A stretch of 64,000 nt of DNA from Phormidium tenue FACHB-1050 (GTDB lineage: Bacteria; Cyanobacteriota; Cyanobacteriia; Pseudanabaenales; Pseudanabaenaceae). Of this stretch, positions 17,176-25,096 are shown one piece after another. Within the stretch, counting starts at the first letter, position 1, and each line of letters begins with the position of its first letter. Below the pieces are notes generated by a model that had not been told where the DNA came from, did not search any database, and worked only from the letters and a program-made list of their open reading frames with translations. The stretch spans positions 1-64,000 of the forward strand of contig NZ_JACJQY010000003.1 of NCBI RefSeq assembly GCF_014696925.1, in the 5' to 3' direction. Made by a program: the position numbers and the translations under genes.

Positions 17176-17205
17176 TTGACTTTTTTAGTTAATTTGTAAT
17201 AATAT
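17176..17205 (+). promoter_or_regulatory. Candidate sigma-70 promoter for the sigma factor gene
   Basis: TTGACT at 17176-17181, an 18-base spacer, then TAATAT at 17200-17205. This would give a leader of about 220 bases before ATG 17435. Good match to consensus, but A/T-rich DNA yields such matches by chance. Confidence 0.4.
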
Positions 17206-17434
17206 GTAACTCCAGACGCAAGAGAAAAAAAGGTTGATCATGTATTATACAAATCAACTTTGGAGCAAATGACACATTATTAGATCAACTTTATAAAACT
17301 TAAAGATTGTGATTTTAAGCTATCAAGCTCATAAATTTAGATTTTAAAGTTATAGGGTCTTCTTTAGTATCAGACTTCTAGTCTTGGAGAAGCACTCTTA
17401 GAAAACGCTTAGTTTAAAAAAAGTAGGAGCGAAT

Positions 17435-18445
17435 ATGTCTGAAGAACCATTGACCCAACCCACGCCAAAGACAGTGGATAGGCAAGCTAACAAGCAGGTC
17501 GGTCTGTCTGCTGACATGGTTCGCACATACTTGCATGAAATCGGGAAAATCCCTCTACTCAGCAATGAAGAGGAGATTATCTATGGCAAGCAAGTGCAGC
17601 AGATGATGGCGCTGTTTGAAGTTCAAGAAAAGATTGCTCAAAATAGCGATCGCCTACCAACTGAGCTAGAGTGGGCGGAAACTGTTGGGCTAGAGCCAGA
17701 GATTTTGCGTAGCCTTATTCGTGTAGGCACACGCGCTAAACGCAAGATGATCGAGGCAAACCTCCGATTAGTAGTCTCTGTCGCTAAGAAATATCAAAAA
17801 CGGAACTTAGAACTTCTGGACTTAGTACAGGAAGGAACTCTGGGGTTAGAGCGAGCCGTAGATAAGTTTGACCCTACTAAAGGCTTTAAGTTTTCGACCT
17901 ATGCCTATTGGTGGATTCGTCAAGCAATTACGAGGGCGATCGCTCAACAAGCACGGACTATTCGCTTACCAGTTCACATTACCGAAAAGCTCAACAAAAT
18001 CAAAAAAGCCCAACGTCAACTTTCCCAAGATCTTGGTCGAGTTGCCACGGTAGCTGAAATTGCTTATGAGCTAAACATCAAAACTGATCAAGTTCGTGAA
18101 TGTCTATCCCTATCGCGTCAGCCAATTTCCCTTGACTTACGCATTGGTGATAATCAAGATACAGAACTTGCTGAGTTATTAGAAGATACAGGACGTTCTC
18201 CTGATAACTATGTAGAGCGCGAGTCTTTGCGGACAGATATTCAAAGCTTGCTTAAGGAGTTACCCGAAAAGCAACGTCAAGTGATGATTTTGCGTTACGG
18301 GCTTGAGGATGGACAGGAAATGTCGTTAGCTAGTATTAGCAAGCGCATGGATCTTAGCCGCGAACAAGTAAGACAATTAGAGCGTCAAGCGATGGATTAT
18401 CTCCGCAAGCGCAAAACCAGAATGCAAGAATATCTTGCTAGTTAA
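17435..18445 (+). CDS. Group 2 RNA polymerase sigma factor (RpoD-like)
   Basis: 336 residues. Region 1.2 is DMVRTYLHEIGKIPLLSNEE. Region 2 has the core-binding and -10 reading segments (MIEANLRLVVSVAKKYQKRN, LDLVQEGTLGLERAVDKFDP, GFKFSTYAYWWIRQAITRAI). Region 3 is RLPVHITEKLNKIKKAQRQL. Region 4.2 is the helix-turn-helix MSLASISKRMDLSREQVRQL. The short N-terminus without the acidic 1.1 region and the length of 336 fit a non-essential cyanobacterial group 2 factor (SigB/C/D/E class). Which one is not certain; SigD-like is my guess. A long A/T-rich leader precedes it. Confidence 0.92.
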   Translation: MSEEPLTQPTPKTVDRQANKQVGLSADMVRTYLHEIGKIPLLSNEEEIIYGKQVQQMMALFEVQEKIAQNSDRLPTELEWAETVGLEPEILRSLIRVGTRAKRKMIEANLRLVVSVAKKYQKRNLELLDLVQEGTLGLERAVDKFDPTKGFKFSTYAYWWIRQAITRAIAQQARTIRLPVHITEKLNKIKKAQRQLSQDLGRVATVAEIAYELNIKTDQVRECLSLSRQPISLDLRIGDNQDTELAELLEDTGRSPDNYVERESLRTDIQSLLKELPEKQRQVMILRYGLEDGQEMSLASISKRMDLSREQVRQLERQAMDYLRKRKTRMQEYLAS

Positions 18446-18482
18446 AAATAAGTGTGGCTCTTAGAGCCACACTTATTTTTTT
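18444..18482 (+). terminator. Terminator after the sigma factor gene
   Basis: Perfect 17-base arms AAAAATAAGTGTGGCTC around TTA, followed by T-run, directly at the stop codon. Confidence 0.9.
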
Positions 18483-18565
18483 ATTGAAAGTTATAAAAGT
18501 TAAGCCTTAAAAATTTGCAATAATCTAGAGTTAGTTCTTCAATATTTACCCAAGTCACAACCTTT

Positions 18566-18916
18566 ATGCCGCTCAAATCTACAACCCGTCATATTCAGAT
18601 TTATGCTGCCATTGTTGAGGAGCAGAATGATGAGCTTATCGATAGCGAAAACATGCTCACCCTAGATGTCGATCCTGATAATGAACTGAACTGGACAGAT
18701 GGCGCTCTGCAAAAGGTATACCGCAAGTTTGATCAACTTGTGGCGGATTATAAAGGCGCAGACCTGTCTGATTACAATTTGCGTCGCATTGGTTCAGATT
18801 TAGAGCATTTTGTCCGATCGCTATTACAAGAGGGCGAAGTTACTTACAATCTCAATCATCGATCGCTTAACTACAGTATGGGTTTACCGCAGATCGTCAA
18901 CACTGAAGCCAAATAG
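18566..18916 (+). CDS. ndhM: NAD(P)H-quinone oxidoreductase subunit M
   Basis: 116 residues. It begins MPLKSTTRHIQIYAAIVEEQ, then LTLDVDPDNELNWTDGALQK, VYRKFDQLV, then LSDYNLRRIGSDLEHFVRSL and NYSMGLPQIV. This is the conserved pattern of NdhM, an oxygenic-photosynthesis-specific subunit of the peripheral arm of the thylakoid NDH-1 complex. That complex drives cyclic electron flow around photosystem I and respiration. It follows the sigma factor gene by about 120 bases with a terminator in between, so it is likely transcribed separately. Confidence 0.9.
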   Translation: MPLKSTTRHIQIYAAIVEEQNDELIDSENMLTLDVDPDNELNWTDGALQKVYRKFDQLVADYKGADLSDYNLRRIGSDLEHFVRSLLQEGEVTYNLNHRSLNYSMGLPQIVNTEAK

Positions 18917-18978
18917 AGATATAGACATCGCTTCACGTTGTTTATTCTCATTATCAAATTTAGCAATACTCAAAAACT

Positions 18979-19389
18979 ATGTCTGAAACCACTGCATCAA
19001 CTTCTGAAGAGCCAAAGGCAAAACCTGCCGCAAAGCCCAAAGCCGAAAAGCCTCCAGCGATCGAAGAGTTACCCTTTGACGAATTTATTAACAAGCATTA
19101 TCTACCTGCCTTAACTAAAGCCTTTGCTAAGCAAGGTGTAGATGATTTGCAATTGGAGTTTGGCAATTCTCAAGTACATGGGATTTGGGCGCAAGGGCTA
19201 CGCCAGTTTACGGTTTATTTTTCTAAAGCAGATCTCAATGCTCAGAAGGCTTTTTCCTGTGCTGATGCTGGGCGATCGCCTAGTACAATTGAGCCATTTT
19301 TGATCGATGAGCGTAAAGCCCCTCTCGATTTACTTGTATTTGGTGTAATTCAACGCTTAAATGCCCAAAAGTGGTTAACAGCCAACTAG
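18979..19389 (+). CDS. DUF2996-family protein
   Basis: 136 residues. A Lys/Pro/Ala-rich N-terminal tail (about 30 residues: KAKPAAKPKAEKPPAIEELP) leads into a compact domain: FDEFINKHYLPALTKAFAKQ, LEFGNSQVHGIWAQGLRQFT, YFSKADLNAQKAFSC, LLVFGVIQRLNAQKWL. This matches the cyanobacteria/plant family DUF2996, whose plant member is linked to NDH complex assembly. It lies 62 bases after ndhM on the same strand, which would fit a shared NDH role. That role is inference. Confidence 0.8.
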   Translation: MSETTASTSEEPKAKPAAKPKAEKPPAIEELPFDEFINKHYLPALTKAFAKQGVDDLQLEFGNSQVHGIWAQGLRQFTVYFSKADLNAQKAFSCADAGRSPSTIEPFLIDERKAPLDLLVFGVIQRLNAQKWLTAN

Positions 19390-19390
19390 A

Positions 19391-19420
19391 AAAAAAGGGG
19401 TGCAACGCACCCCTTTTTTC
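19391..19420. terminator. Bidirectional terminator
   Basis: AAAAAAGGGGTGC-AAC-GCACCCCTTTTTT between two convergent genes. Confidence 0.9.
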
Positions 19421-19430
19421 TGGTTATTTT

Positions 19431-20222
19431 TTATTTCGGAACAATAACTTGTACACCATTTTCTATTTCAATTTTCATTCCCAGTTTATCTAGCTCCTGA
19501 GCAATAATCTCAACAGTTTTTTTATCCGTCGCATTTTGCAAAACTACTGACCAAGCGCCGATCTGGGCTTTCGTCAAATCCCGTTCTTCTTCTAGCCATT
19601 TAGCTGATTGGCGAGATATCTCAGCAGCAAACTTAGGATCTTCGATCAGATCTTTGCCTGACAAGCTAGCTCTCTCAGCCCATGCCGCAGCTTGAAGATA
19701 AGAAAATCTTGCGCCTTTAGCATCACCTAAAAACAATAGCTGATCCGTTGCCTTATAACGCCACACAGTATAAGCACTAGGCTGTTGATCGGGATTTAGA
19801 GATTTTAGACCCTTACTATATATTTCGATCGCTTGGCTAGGAACTCCCGCAAATATTGAGACGCTAGCTGACATATATATGTAGCTTTTAATAAATCTGG
19901 GATCTCGAGCAATAATATTTTCAAAATACAGTGGGCTTAACCCGTATCCCGTTTGCAGGGTGTTTCTCGAAACATCATCGCCAAAGTATTGCAAAAATTG
20001 TAAAAAAGCAAAGTTGGCAATCATGTTATTAAAGCCAAATCCGCGCGATGGCAATTGCCTAATTAGTTTAAGACGCGCTTCTTCATCTCTGACTGCCTTA
20101 CGAGTCTCTTCTGGAGTTTGTCCACTCAGTCGTTGATTAAGTTTAGGAAATTGCAAAGCGAGCGCGATCCCTGCAAAAACAGCGATCGCGCCTAAATTAA
20201 TTGCAAGTTTACGAAGCCGCAT
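19431..20222 (-). CDS. Membrane-anchored TPR-like hypothetical protein
   Basis: 263 residues. One N-terminal transmembrane helix (LAINLGAIAVFAGIALALQF) follows a basic MRLRK start. A charged linker comes next (SGQTPEETRKAVRDEEARLK), then helical hairpins (YIYMSASVSIFAGVPSQAIEIYSKGLKS, FSYLQAAAWAERA) that look like degenerate TPR units. Similar proteins occur in many cyanobacteria without known function. It starts 5 bases downstream of the peptidoglycan-binding protein stop (same strand), so both may share a transcript. Confidence 0.6.
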   Translation of the reverse strand: MRLRKLAINLGAIAVFAGIALALQFPKLNQRLSGQTPEETRKAVRDEEARLKLIRQLPSRGFGFNNMIANFAFLQFLQYFGDDVSRNTLQTGYGLSPLYFENIIARDPRFIKSYIYMSASVSIFAGVPSQAIEIYSKGLKSLNPDQQPSAYTVWRYKATDQLLFLGDAKGARFSYLQAAAWAERASLSGKDLIEDPKFAAEISRQSAKWLEEERDLTKAQIGAWSVVLQNATDKKTVEIIAQELDKLGMKIEIENGVQVIVPK

Positions 20223-20227
20223 TTGAC

Positions 20228-22003
20228 TTAATTGCCTTCGGAAATGAATGTATCTTTACTGAGACTATCAATCAGTTTATTGCTTGGTGCGCCATCAGCA
20301 GGGCTAATCGTGTAAAAATTTTGTGCTCTGACGATCGCATTACGAGTTTCGCCACTTAATACCCCATCCACTTTACCTGTGTAGAAGCCTCTCTGAGCCA
20401 GTAATCTTTGCAATTCTGAGACTTGAGTATTTGCAGTTGTAGCAGGTGTCGTGGGCTGAGCCACGGGGGCGGGGGTGGGCTGGACTGCTGGAGCAGGTTT
20501 AGGAGTTGCTTGAACTGTAGGTTGAGGGGTAGCAACTGCTTGCGGTTGAGTCGTTGGTTGAGGTGTTACCTGTGGTTTGGGTTCTACCCGAATAGTTGGT
20601 GTGACCGTTGGTGTGACATTAGTTACCGCAATCTGTTGCTTGGGTGCACCTGCTTCTAGAGCCGCGATCGTTCTTGCCCCAGCTACGCCATCCGCAGTCA
20701 AACCATAGGCTTTTTGAGCAGCAATAATTGCTTCTCTAGTACGTGTACCTAGAAAACCTGTGATTGGACCATTGTAAAATCCGCGATCGGTCAGCAAGTT
20801 TTGTAAATTGGCAACTCCACCGTCATTAGCCGTAGCCACATTACTAGCAGCAGCTTGATTACCCGTAACTGGCGTAGCGGCGGCGGATGGTCTTACATCT
20901 GCTTGCAATGCAGCGATCGTCTGACGACCTGCAATACCATCAGTTGTTAAGCCATAGGCTTTCTGAGCAGTAGTGATCGCCGCATTAGTCTGCGCTCCCT
21001 TAACTCCATCGATCGCCCCATTATAAAAACCACGCTTGGCTAGCAACTGCTGGAGTTCTACAACATTTTTATCTCCAGCCACCGCAGTGGTGGTTGAGGA
21101 TGTTGGCGCGTTTTTGCTGGCAATACTAACAGTGCTTGCTCCTGATTCAAGAGCAGCCATAGTTTGAACACCTGCAATCCCATCGGTGACTAAGCCATAG
21201 TTTTTCTGAGCCGCAATGATTGCCGAGCGAGTTTGTGGTCCCATGATGCCGTCAACAGCACCGTTATAAAAACCACGTTTGCTGAGCAATTCTTGCAGCT
21301 TGGAAACTTCTATACTTTTAGTAGTTGCAGTGGTGATAATGGGCGTAGCTTTAGGTTTACCACCATCTGACTCTAGCGCTGCTAAGGTTTGTGGACCTGC
21401 AACACCATCGGCTGTGAGGTTATAAGCTTTCTGAGCAGCAATGATCGCCGAGCGAGTCTGAGATCCCATGATGCCGTCAACAGCACCGTTATAAAAACCA
21501 CGATCTGCTAGCAGTTTCTGAAGATTCATCACAGTCGATGAGACGCTAGTAGTAGTTTCAACTACGGCAATAGGCTCAACAGTATTGGCTTTTGTGGCGA
21601 TCGCATCTGAGGCTTTACCATTTTCGAGGGCGGAGATCGTTTGACTACCCACAATCCCATCAGGAGTAAGCCCAAAAGCTTTTTGGGCGCGGAGGATAGC
21701 ATTTTTAGTTGAAGCTCCTGAAACCCCATCGATCGCTCCTGGGTCAAAGCCATTTTTGGCTAGTAGCGATTGCACATATTTCACATCCGATGATGGGGTT
21801 TCAGCAGCTAAAGCATTTAGGGTAGAGCCTAAGCCAATCATGAGAGTAGTACCTGTCAGGAGTACACTCAAACTGAGTTTTGCAGATTTGGTAGTTAATT
21901 TCTTGAGCCATGTTTGGAAAGATTCAGTACTTTCAATACTTTCATTGGCGATCGCATCATCAGTGTAGATAGATTCTTCTTGGATATATGCTAGGAGTTC
22001 CAT
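20228..22003 (-). CDS. Protein with six peptidoglycan-binding repeats
   Basis: 591 residues. The N-terminal cytoplasmic segment is MELLAYIQEES; a transmembrane helix follows at about residues 42-65 (LSVLLTGTTLMIGLGSTLNA). Then come six PG_binding_1 repeats (pattern LQxLLxxRGFYxGxxDGxxGxxT), the first five separated by Ser/Thr/Ala linkers. A Pro/Thr/Gln-rich stretch precedes the sixth. No catalytic domain is visible, so it may tether the cell wall or anchor surface structures. Next to it lies a shorter paralogue (22087-23247) with the same MEL-AYI start. Repeats 2 and 3 are nearly identical, showing recent duplication. Confidence 0.87.
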   Translation of the reverse strand: MELLAYIQEESIYTDDAIANESIESTESFQTWLKKLTTKSAKLSLSVLLTGTTLMIGLGSTLNALAAETPSSDVKYVQSLLAKNGFDPGAIDGVSGASTKNAILRAQKAFGLTPDGIVGSQTISALENGKASDAIATKANTVEPIAVVETTTSVSSTVMNLQKLLADRGFYNGAVDGIMGSQTRSAIIAAQKAYNLTADGVAGPQTLAALESDGGKPKATPIITTATTKSIEVSKLQELLSKRGFYNGAVDGIMGPQTRSAIIAAQKNYGLVTDGIAGVQTMAALESGASTVSIASKNAPTSSTTTAVAGDKNVVELQQLLAKRGFYNGAIDGVKGAQTNAAITTAQKAYGLTTDGIAGRQTIAALQADVRPSAAATPVTGNQAAASNVATANDGGVANLQNLLTDRGFYNGPITGFLGTRTREAIIAAQKAYGLTADGVAGARTIAALEAGAPKQQIAVTNVTPTVTPTIRVEPKPQVTPQPTTQPQAVATPQPTVQATPKPAPAVQPTPAPVAQPTTPATTANTQVSELQRLLAQRGFYTGKVDGVLSGETRNAIVRAQNFYTISPADGAPSNKLIDSLSKDTFISEGN

Positions 22004-22086
22004 AATTAGACCTTTTAGAGATTAAAAATTAAGATTTGCGATTGGAAAAAATTCAATTTGATTGGCGAGATTTGATCAGCATTTAT

Positions 22087-23247
22087 TTAGGAAGAATTGG
22101 CATTTTTGGCTGCTGGTGCATTTTGACTAGAGGTGGGGACTTGAGTTCCATTTCCTAACGGAGTGTTGCTAGGACTTGGAATTGGCTGAACAGTTTGATT
22201 TGCATTACTGGAAGTGATTTGAGCAATAGTCTGAGCAGGATTTTGAGATTTAAGAGCTGTCAGTATATCTGCGGACAAATCACCCGTGGCGACTTGTCCA
22301 TAAGCAAGTTGAGCCTTCAAAATACCTGCCTTGGTCTGCATATCGTATAAACCATTAAGATCTGCATCATAAAAGCCTCGTTCCTTAAGTAACGTTTGGA
22401 TTGCCAAGACATCCTGATTAGCTGGCAATCTGGGAAAAGCAGGCTGAGTGAGGGGAAGATTGTTGCCACCAGCTAACAATGCCCGAATAGTTAAGGGCCC
22501 TACAAAGCCATCCTGAGATAAGGCATAAGCTTTTTGCGCTTTCAATATGGCGTTAGTTGTAGTTTGCCCTAACTGTCCATCGATTTCACCTTGATAAAAT
22601 CCCCTTTGTTTCAGTAGCATTTGCAAATTGCCAATCTCACTTATCGCTGGCTGTTGAAAGTTACTGGCTGGAGGGTTATTTGACCGCACAATCACAATTG
22701 TCTGGTTTGGGGACTGGCTACTAGTCGGGTTACCTGTAGGTTGATTTGGTTGCTGAGGTACTAAAGGCGTTCTCACTAATGAGTTTCGCAACAATGCCAA
22801 GGTTTTCTCCCCAGGAATACCATCGGCAACTAGATTGGCTTGAGTTCTTTGAAAGTCAATCACGGCTTGCTTGGTATAGCGACCATAGACCCCATCAATT
22901 GCACCTACCGCAAACCCACGCTGAGCCAGCAATGTCTGGACTTCCAACATATAGCTGGTATTGCAAAGATACAAATTGTTACACCAAGGTGCAACATTCA
23001 CCGATGGCTCTAGTACATGAGCTGCCATAGCTGGGGCTAAATTCCAGCCCAATCCACTAAGGCTAGTAAAAGCGATCGCGGATAGTAAAGAGGCTTGCTG
23101 TTTAATCGTGATGAAATTCCAGTCAAACTTATTTACCAGATCTTCGTCAGCACAAAGCTCGTCACAAGTAATCAGATGCTGATCTGTCGCCTCTTGATTG
23201 GCTTGTTCATATGCCCATGCATCATATATGTATGCTGCAAGTTCCAT
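22087..23247 (-). CDS. Protein with three peptidoglycan-binding repeats
   Basis: 386 residues from ATG 23247; a TTG four codons earlier is less likely. It starts MELAAYIYDAWAYEQ, like its neighbour, then has a hydrophobic segment (ASLLSAIAFTSLSGLGWNLA). Three PG_binding_1 repeats follow: VQTLLAQRGFAVGAIDGVYG, LQMLLKQRGFYQGEIDGQLG and IQTLLKERGFYDADLNGLYD. The C-terminal tail is Ser/Asn/Pro-rich. No hydrolase domain. It lies 84 bases upstream of the six-repeat paralogue on the same strand, so the pair probably arose by tandem duplication and may be co-transcribed. Confidence 0.85.
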   Translation of the reverse strand: MELAAYIYDAWAYEQANQEATDQHLITCDELCADEDLVNKFDWNFITIKQQASLLSAIAFTSLSGLGWNLAPAMAAHVLEPSVNVAPWCNNLYLCNTSYMLEVQTLLAQRGFAVGAIDGVYGRYTKQAVIDFQRTQANLVADGIPGEKTLALLRNSLVRTPLVPQQPNQPTGNPTSSQSPNQTIVIVRSNNPPASNFQQPAISEIGNLQMLLKQRGFYQGEIDGQLGQTTTNAILKAQKAYALSQDGFVGPLTIRALLAGGNNLPLTQPAFPRLPANQDVLAIQTLLKERGFYDADLNGLYDMQTKAGILKAQLAYGQVATGDLSADILTALKSQNPAQTIAQITSSNANQTVQPIPSPSNTPLGNGTQVPTSSQNAPAAKNANSS

Positions 23248-23357
23248 AACGGCTACCAAATGATTGCGGTCTAACTTATTTTAAACGATTTTTTCTGGTT
23301 TCTTACGTCAAAAAATGTATACATTTTTTTTATAGCGCTTTGCGATCAAAACCAAAT

Positions 23358-23410
23358 CAAGAAAAAAATTTAAAAGCGTTGAGAAGCAACGCTTTTAAAT
23401 TTTTTTCTTG
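23358..23410. repeat. Palindrome in the spacer after the helicase gene
   Basis: CAAGAAAAAAATTTAAAAGC plus GTTG pairs with its exact complement around AGAAG. It precedes hairpin 23427 and follows a TATAGCGCTTTGCGATCAAA segment seen at other spacer sites. Confidence 0.7.
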
Positions 23411-23426
23411 TAGCTCGTTAGCAAAC

Positions 23427-23468
23427 AAAAAAATAGAATGGGGCGTGAAGCGCCCCATTCTATTTTTT
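23427..23468 (-). terminator. Terminator of the helicase gene
   Basis: AAAAAAATAGAATGGGGCG arms around TGAAG. The right arm contains the helicase stop codon (23460), and T-runs follow on the minus strand. Confidence 0.8.
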
Positions 23469-24947
23469 ATCGTAATCATTGGAAATTTCCGCAGCGATTG
23501 TTTGTTTTTTATGGATATCTGCATCGTACTTAATTCCTATTTGCACCACATTGTCCTGTTTTGGTTCTGGATGCGATCGCTCAATTCCCCTGCGCCTTTC
23601 TGAAGTCCTTACTTCACTGGTATCTTCAGTCACTACTTCATAGAGAATTGCTTGTTTATTTGTCTCAGTGCCGCGCCGCAACACCCGCCCCAAACGCTGA
23701 ATATACTCTCTGGCTGAACCTGTACCCGATAGGAGGATGGCAATTCGCGCATCAGGCACATCAACACCTTCATTTAAAACATGGGAAGCAACTAGAGACC
23801 TATATTTACCCTCGCGAAAGAACGTTAGAATTTCGTGGCGTTCTTTTACAGGAGTTTGGTGTGTAAGGGCGGGAATTAGTAAATCCTGTGAGATGCGATA
23901 AACCGTAGCGTTGTCATTGGTAAAAATCAATATTCTTTCGCCGAAATGTTGAGCCAGTAAATCTGATAAGACTCGTAATTTTGATTCTGTTCCTAAAGAT
24001 AATTCCTTCGATTCACGGTGAGCGAGCATTGCTCTTCGACCTGCCTGCGATCGCGCACTTGCTTGGACAAATCTTTGCCAACCTTCGAGACTACCGAGGG
24101 AAATTTTTGATTCCTTTAAAAACTGGTTCCGACTTTGAATTAAAGAATCATAGCGATCGCGTTCTTTTTCTGAAAGAGAAACTTTGATCTGGACGATTTT
24201 ATGTTCGGCTAAAGCTTGCCCCGCTAAGTCTTCAGCAGATTTGCGATAGACTTCTTCACCGATGAGAAGTTCTAAATCGGCATGTTTGCCATCACTGCGT
24301 TCAGGTGTGGCAGTTAATCCGAGGCGATAGGGCGCGATCGCATATTCCGCAATCACGCGATTAAAATCAGTGGGTAAATGGTGGCATTCATCAAACACGA
24401 TCAAGCCGTATAGATTGCCTAAAGCTTCCGCTTGAATCGCGGCGCTGTCATAGGTTGAAACGAGAATTGCTGTGCGATCGCGTGAACCACCGCCCAATAA
24501 ACCAATCTCCACATCAGGAAACGCTGCTAATAAATGGGCATACCACTGATGCATCAAATCAAGGGTCGGCACAATCACTAAGGTGCTGCGATTGGTGACT
24601 TGCATCGCCAACTGCGCTAGATAAGTTTTGCCTGCGGCTGTCGGTAAAACAACTACACCACATTTCCCGACTCGCTGCCATGCGGTCAGCGCTTCACTCT
24701 GATGTGGATAGGGTTCCATTTTAGAGTGAGAAATCAAGTTGATTTCTTGATATCCCCGTGACTTATCTTCGATGGCAATTCCTTCTGAGCGTAGAGTCAG
24801 AATCAACTCACGATAACGATTAGCAGGAATGCGAAACTTCTCAATGCGATCATCCCATGTAGCAAATTCAATCCATGATTTACCTTTAGGTGGTGGATGG
24901 AGAATTAAGGTTCCGCGATCGTAGGTTAGCTGGGAAATACGGGGCAT
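23460..24947 (-). CDS. DEAD/DEAH-box helicase, XPB/Ssl2-like
   Basis: 495 residues of superfamily 2. Before the motor is a damage-recognition-like N-terminus (TLILHPPPKGKSW). Motif I is LPTAAGKTYLAQLA, motif Ia is VPTLDLMHQWY and motif II is VFDECHH (DECH). Motif III follows as LGLTATPERSDGKH. The C-terminal lobe has LIFTNDNATVY, VLNEGVDVPDARIAILLSGTGS then REYIQRLGRVLRRG (motif VI). The arrangement resembles archaeal/bacterial XPB-type helicases. It is probably a DNA repair helicase; the precise role is unknown. No nuclease partner (Bax1-like) is adjacent. Confidence 0.85.
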   Translation of the reverse strand: MPRISQLTYDRGTLILHPPPKGKSWIEFATWDDRIEKFRIPANRYRELILTLRSEGIAIEDKSRGYQEINLISHSKMEPYPHQSEALTAWQRVGKCGVVVLPTAAGKTYLAQLAMQVTNRSTLVIVPTLDLMHQWYAHLLAAFPDVEIGLLGGGSRDRTAILVSTYDSAAIQAEALGNLYGLIVFDECHHLPTDFNRVIAEYAIAPYRLGLTATPERSDGKHADLELLIGEEVYRKSAEDLAGQALAEHKIVQIKVSLSEKERDRYDSLIQSRNQFLKESKISLGSLEGWQRFVQASARSQAGRRAMLAHRESKELSLGTESKLRVLSDLLAQHFGERILIFTNDNATVYRISQDLLIPALTHQTPVKERHEILTFFREGKYRSLVASHVLNEGVDVPDARIAILLSGTGSAREYIQRLGRVLRRGTETNKQAILYEVVTEDTSEVRTSERRRGIERSHPEPKQDNVVQIGIKYDADIHKKQTIAAEISNDYDKK

Positions 24948-24996
24948 ATCTAGTACAAATCAAGTAATTTTATATACAGACCTTGCAAAAATTCAC

Positions 24997-25038
24997 AAAA
25001 ATCTTTTCAATAGTTAAGGAACTATTGAAAAGATTTTT
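24997..25038. repeat. Hairpin between divergent helicase and porin genes
   Basis: AAAAATCTTTTCAATAGTT-AAGG-complement, 19-base perfect arms. Both genes read away from it, so it is not a normal terminator. It could be a leader attenuator for the porin or a stray palindrome. Confidence 0.6.
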
Positions 25039-25096
25039 CGTCTTTCGTAGAAGTGTGCCTTTGTACCTAAATACAGTGATCATGTGAGGATTGTAA

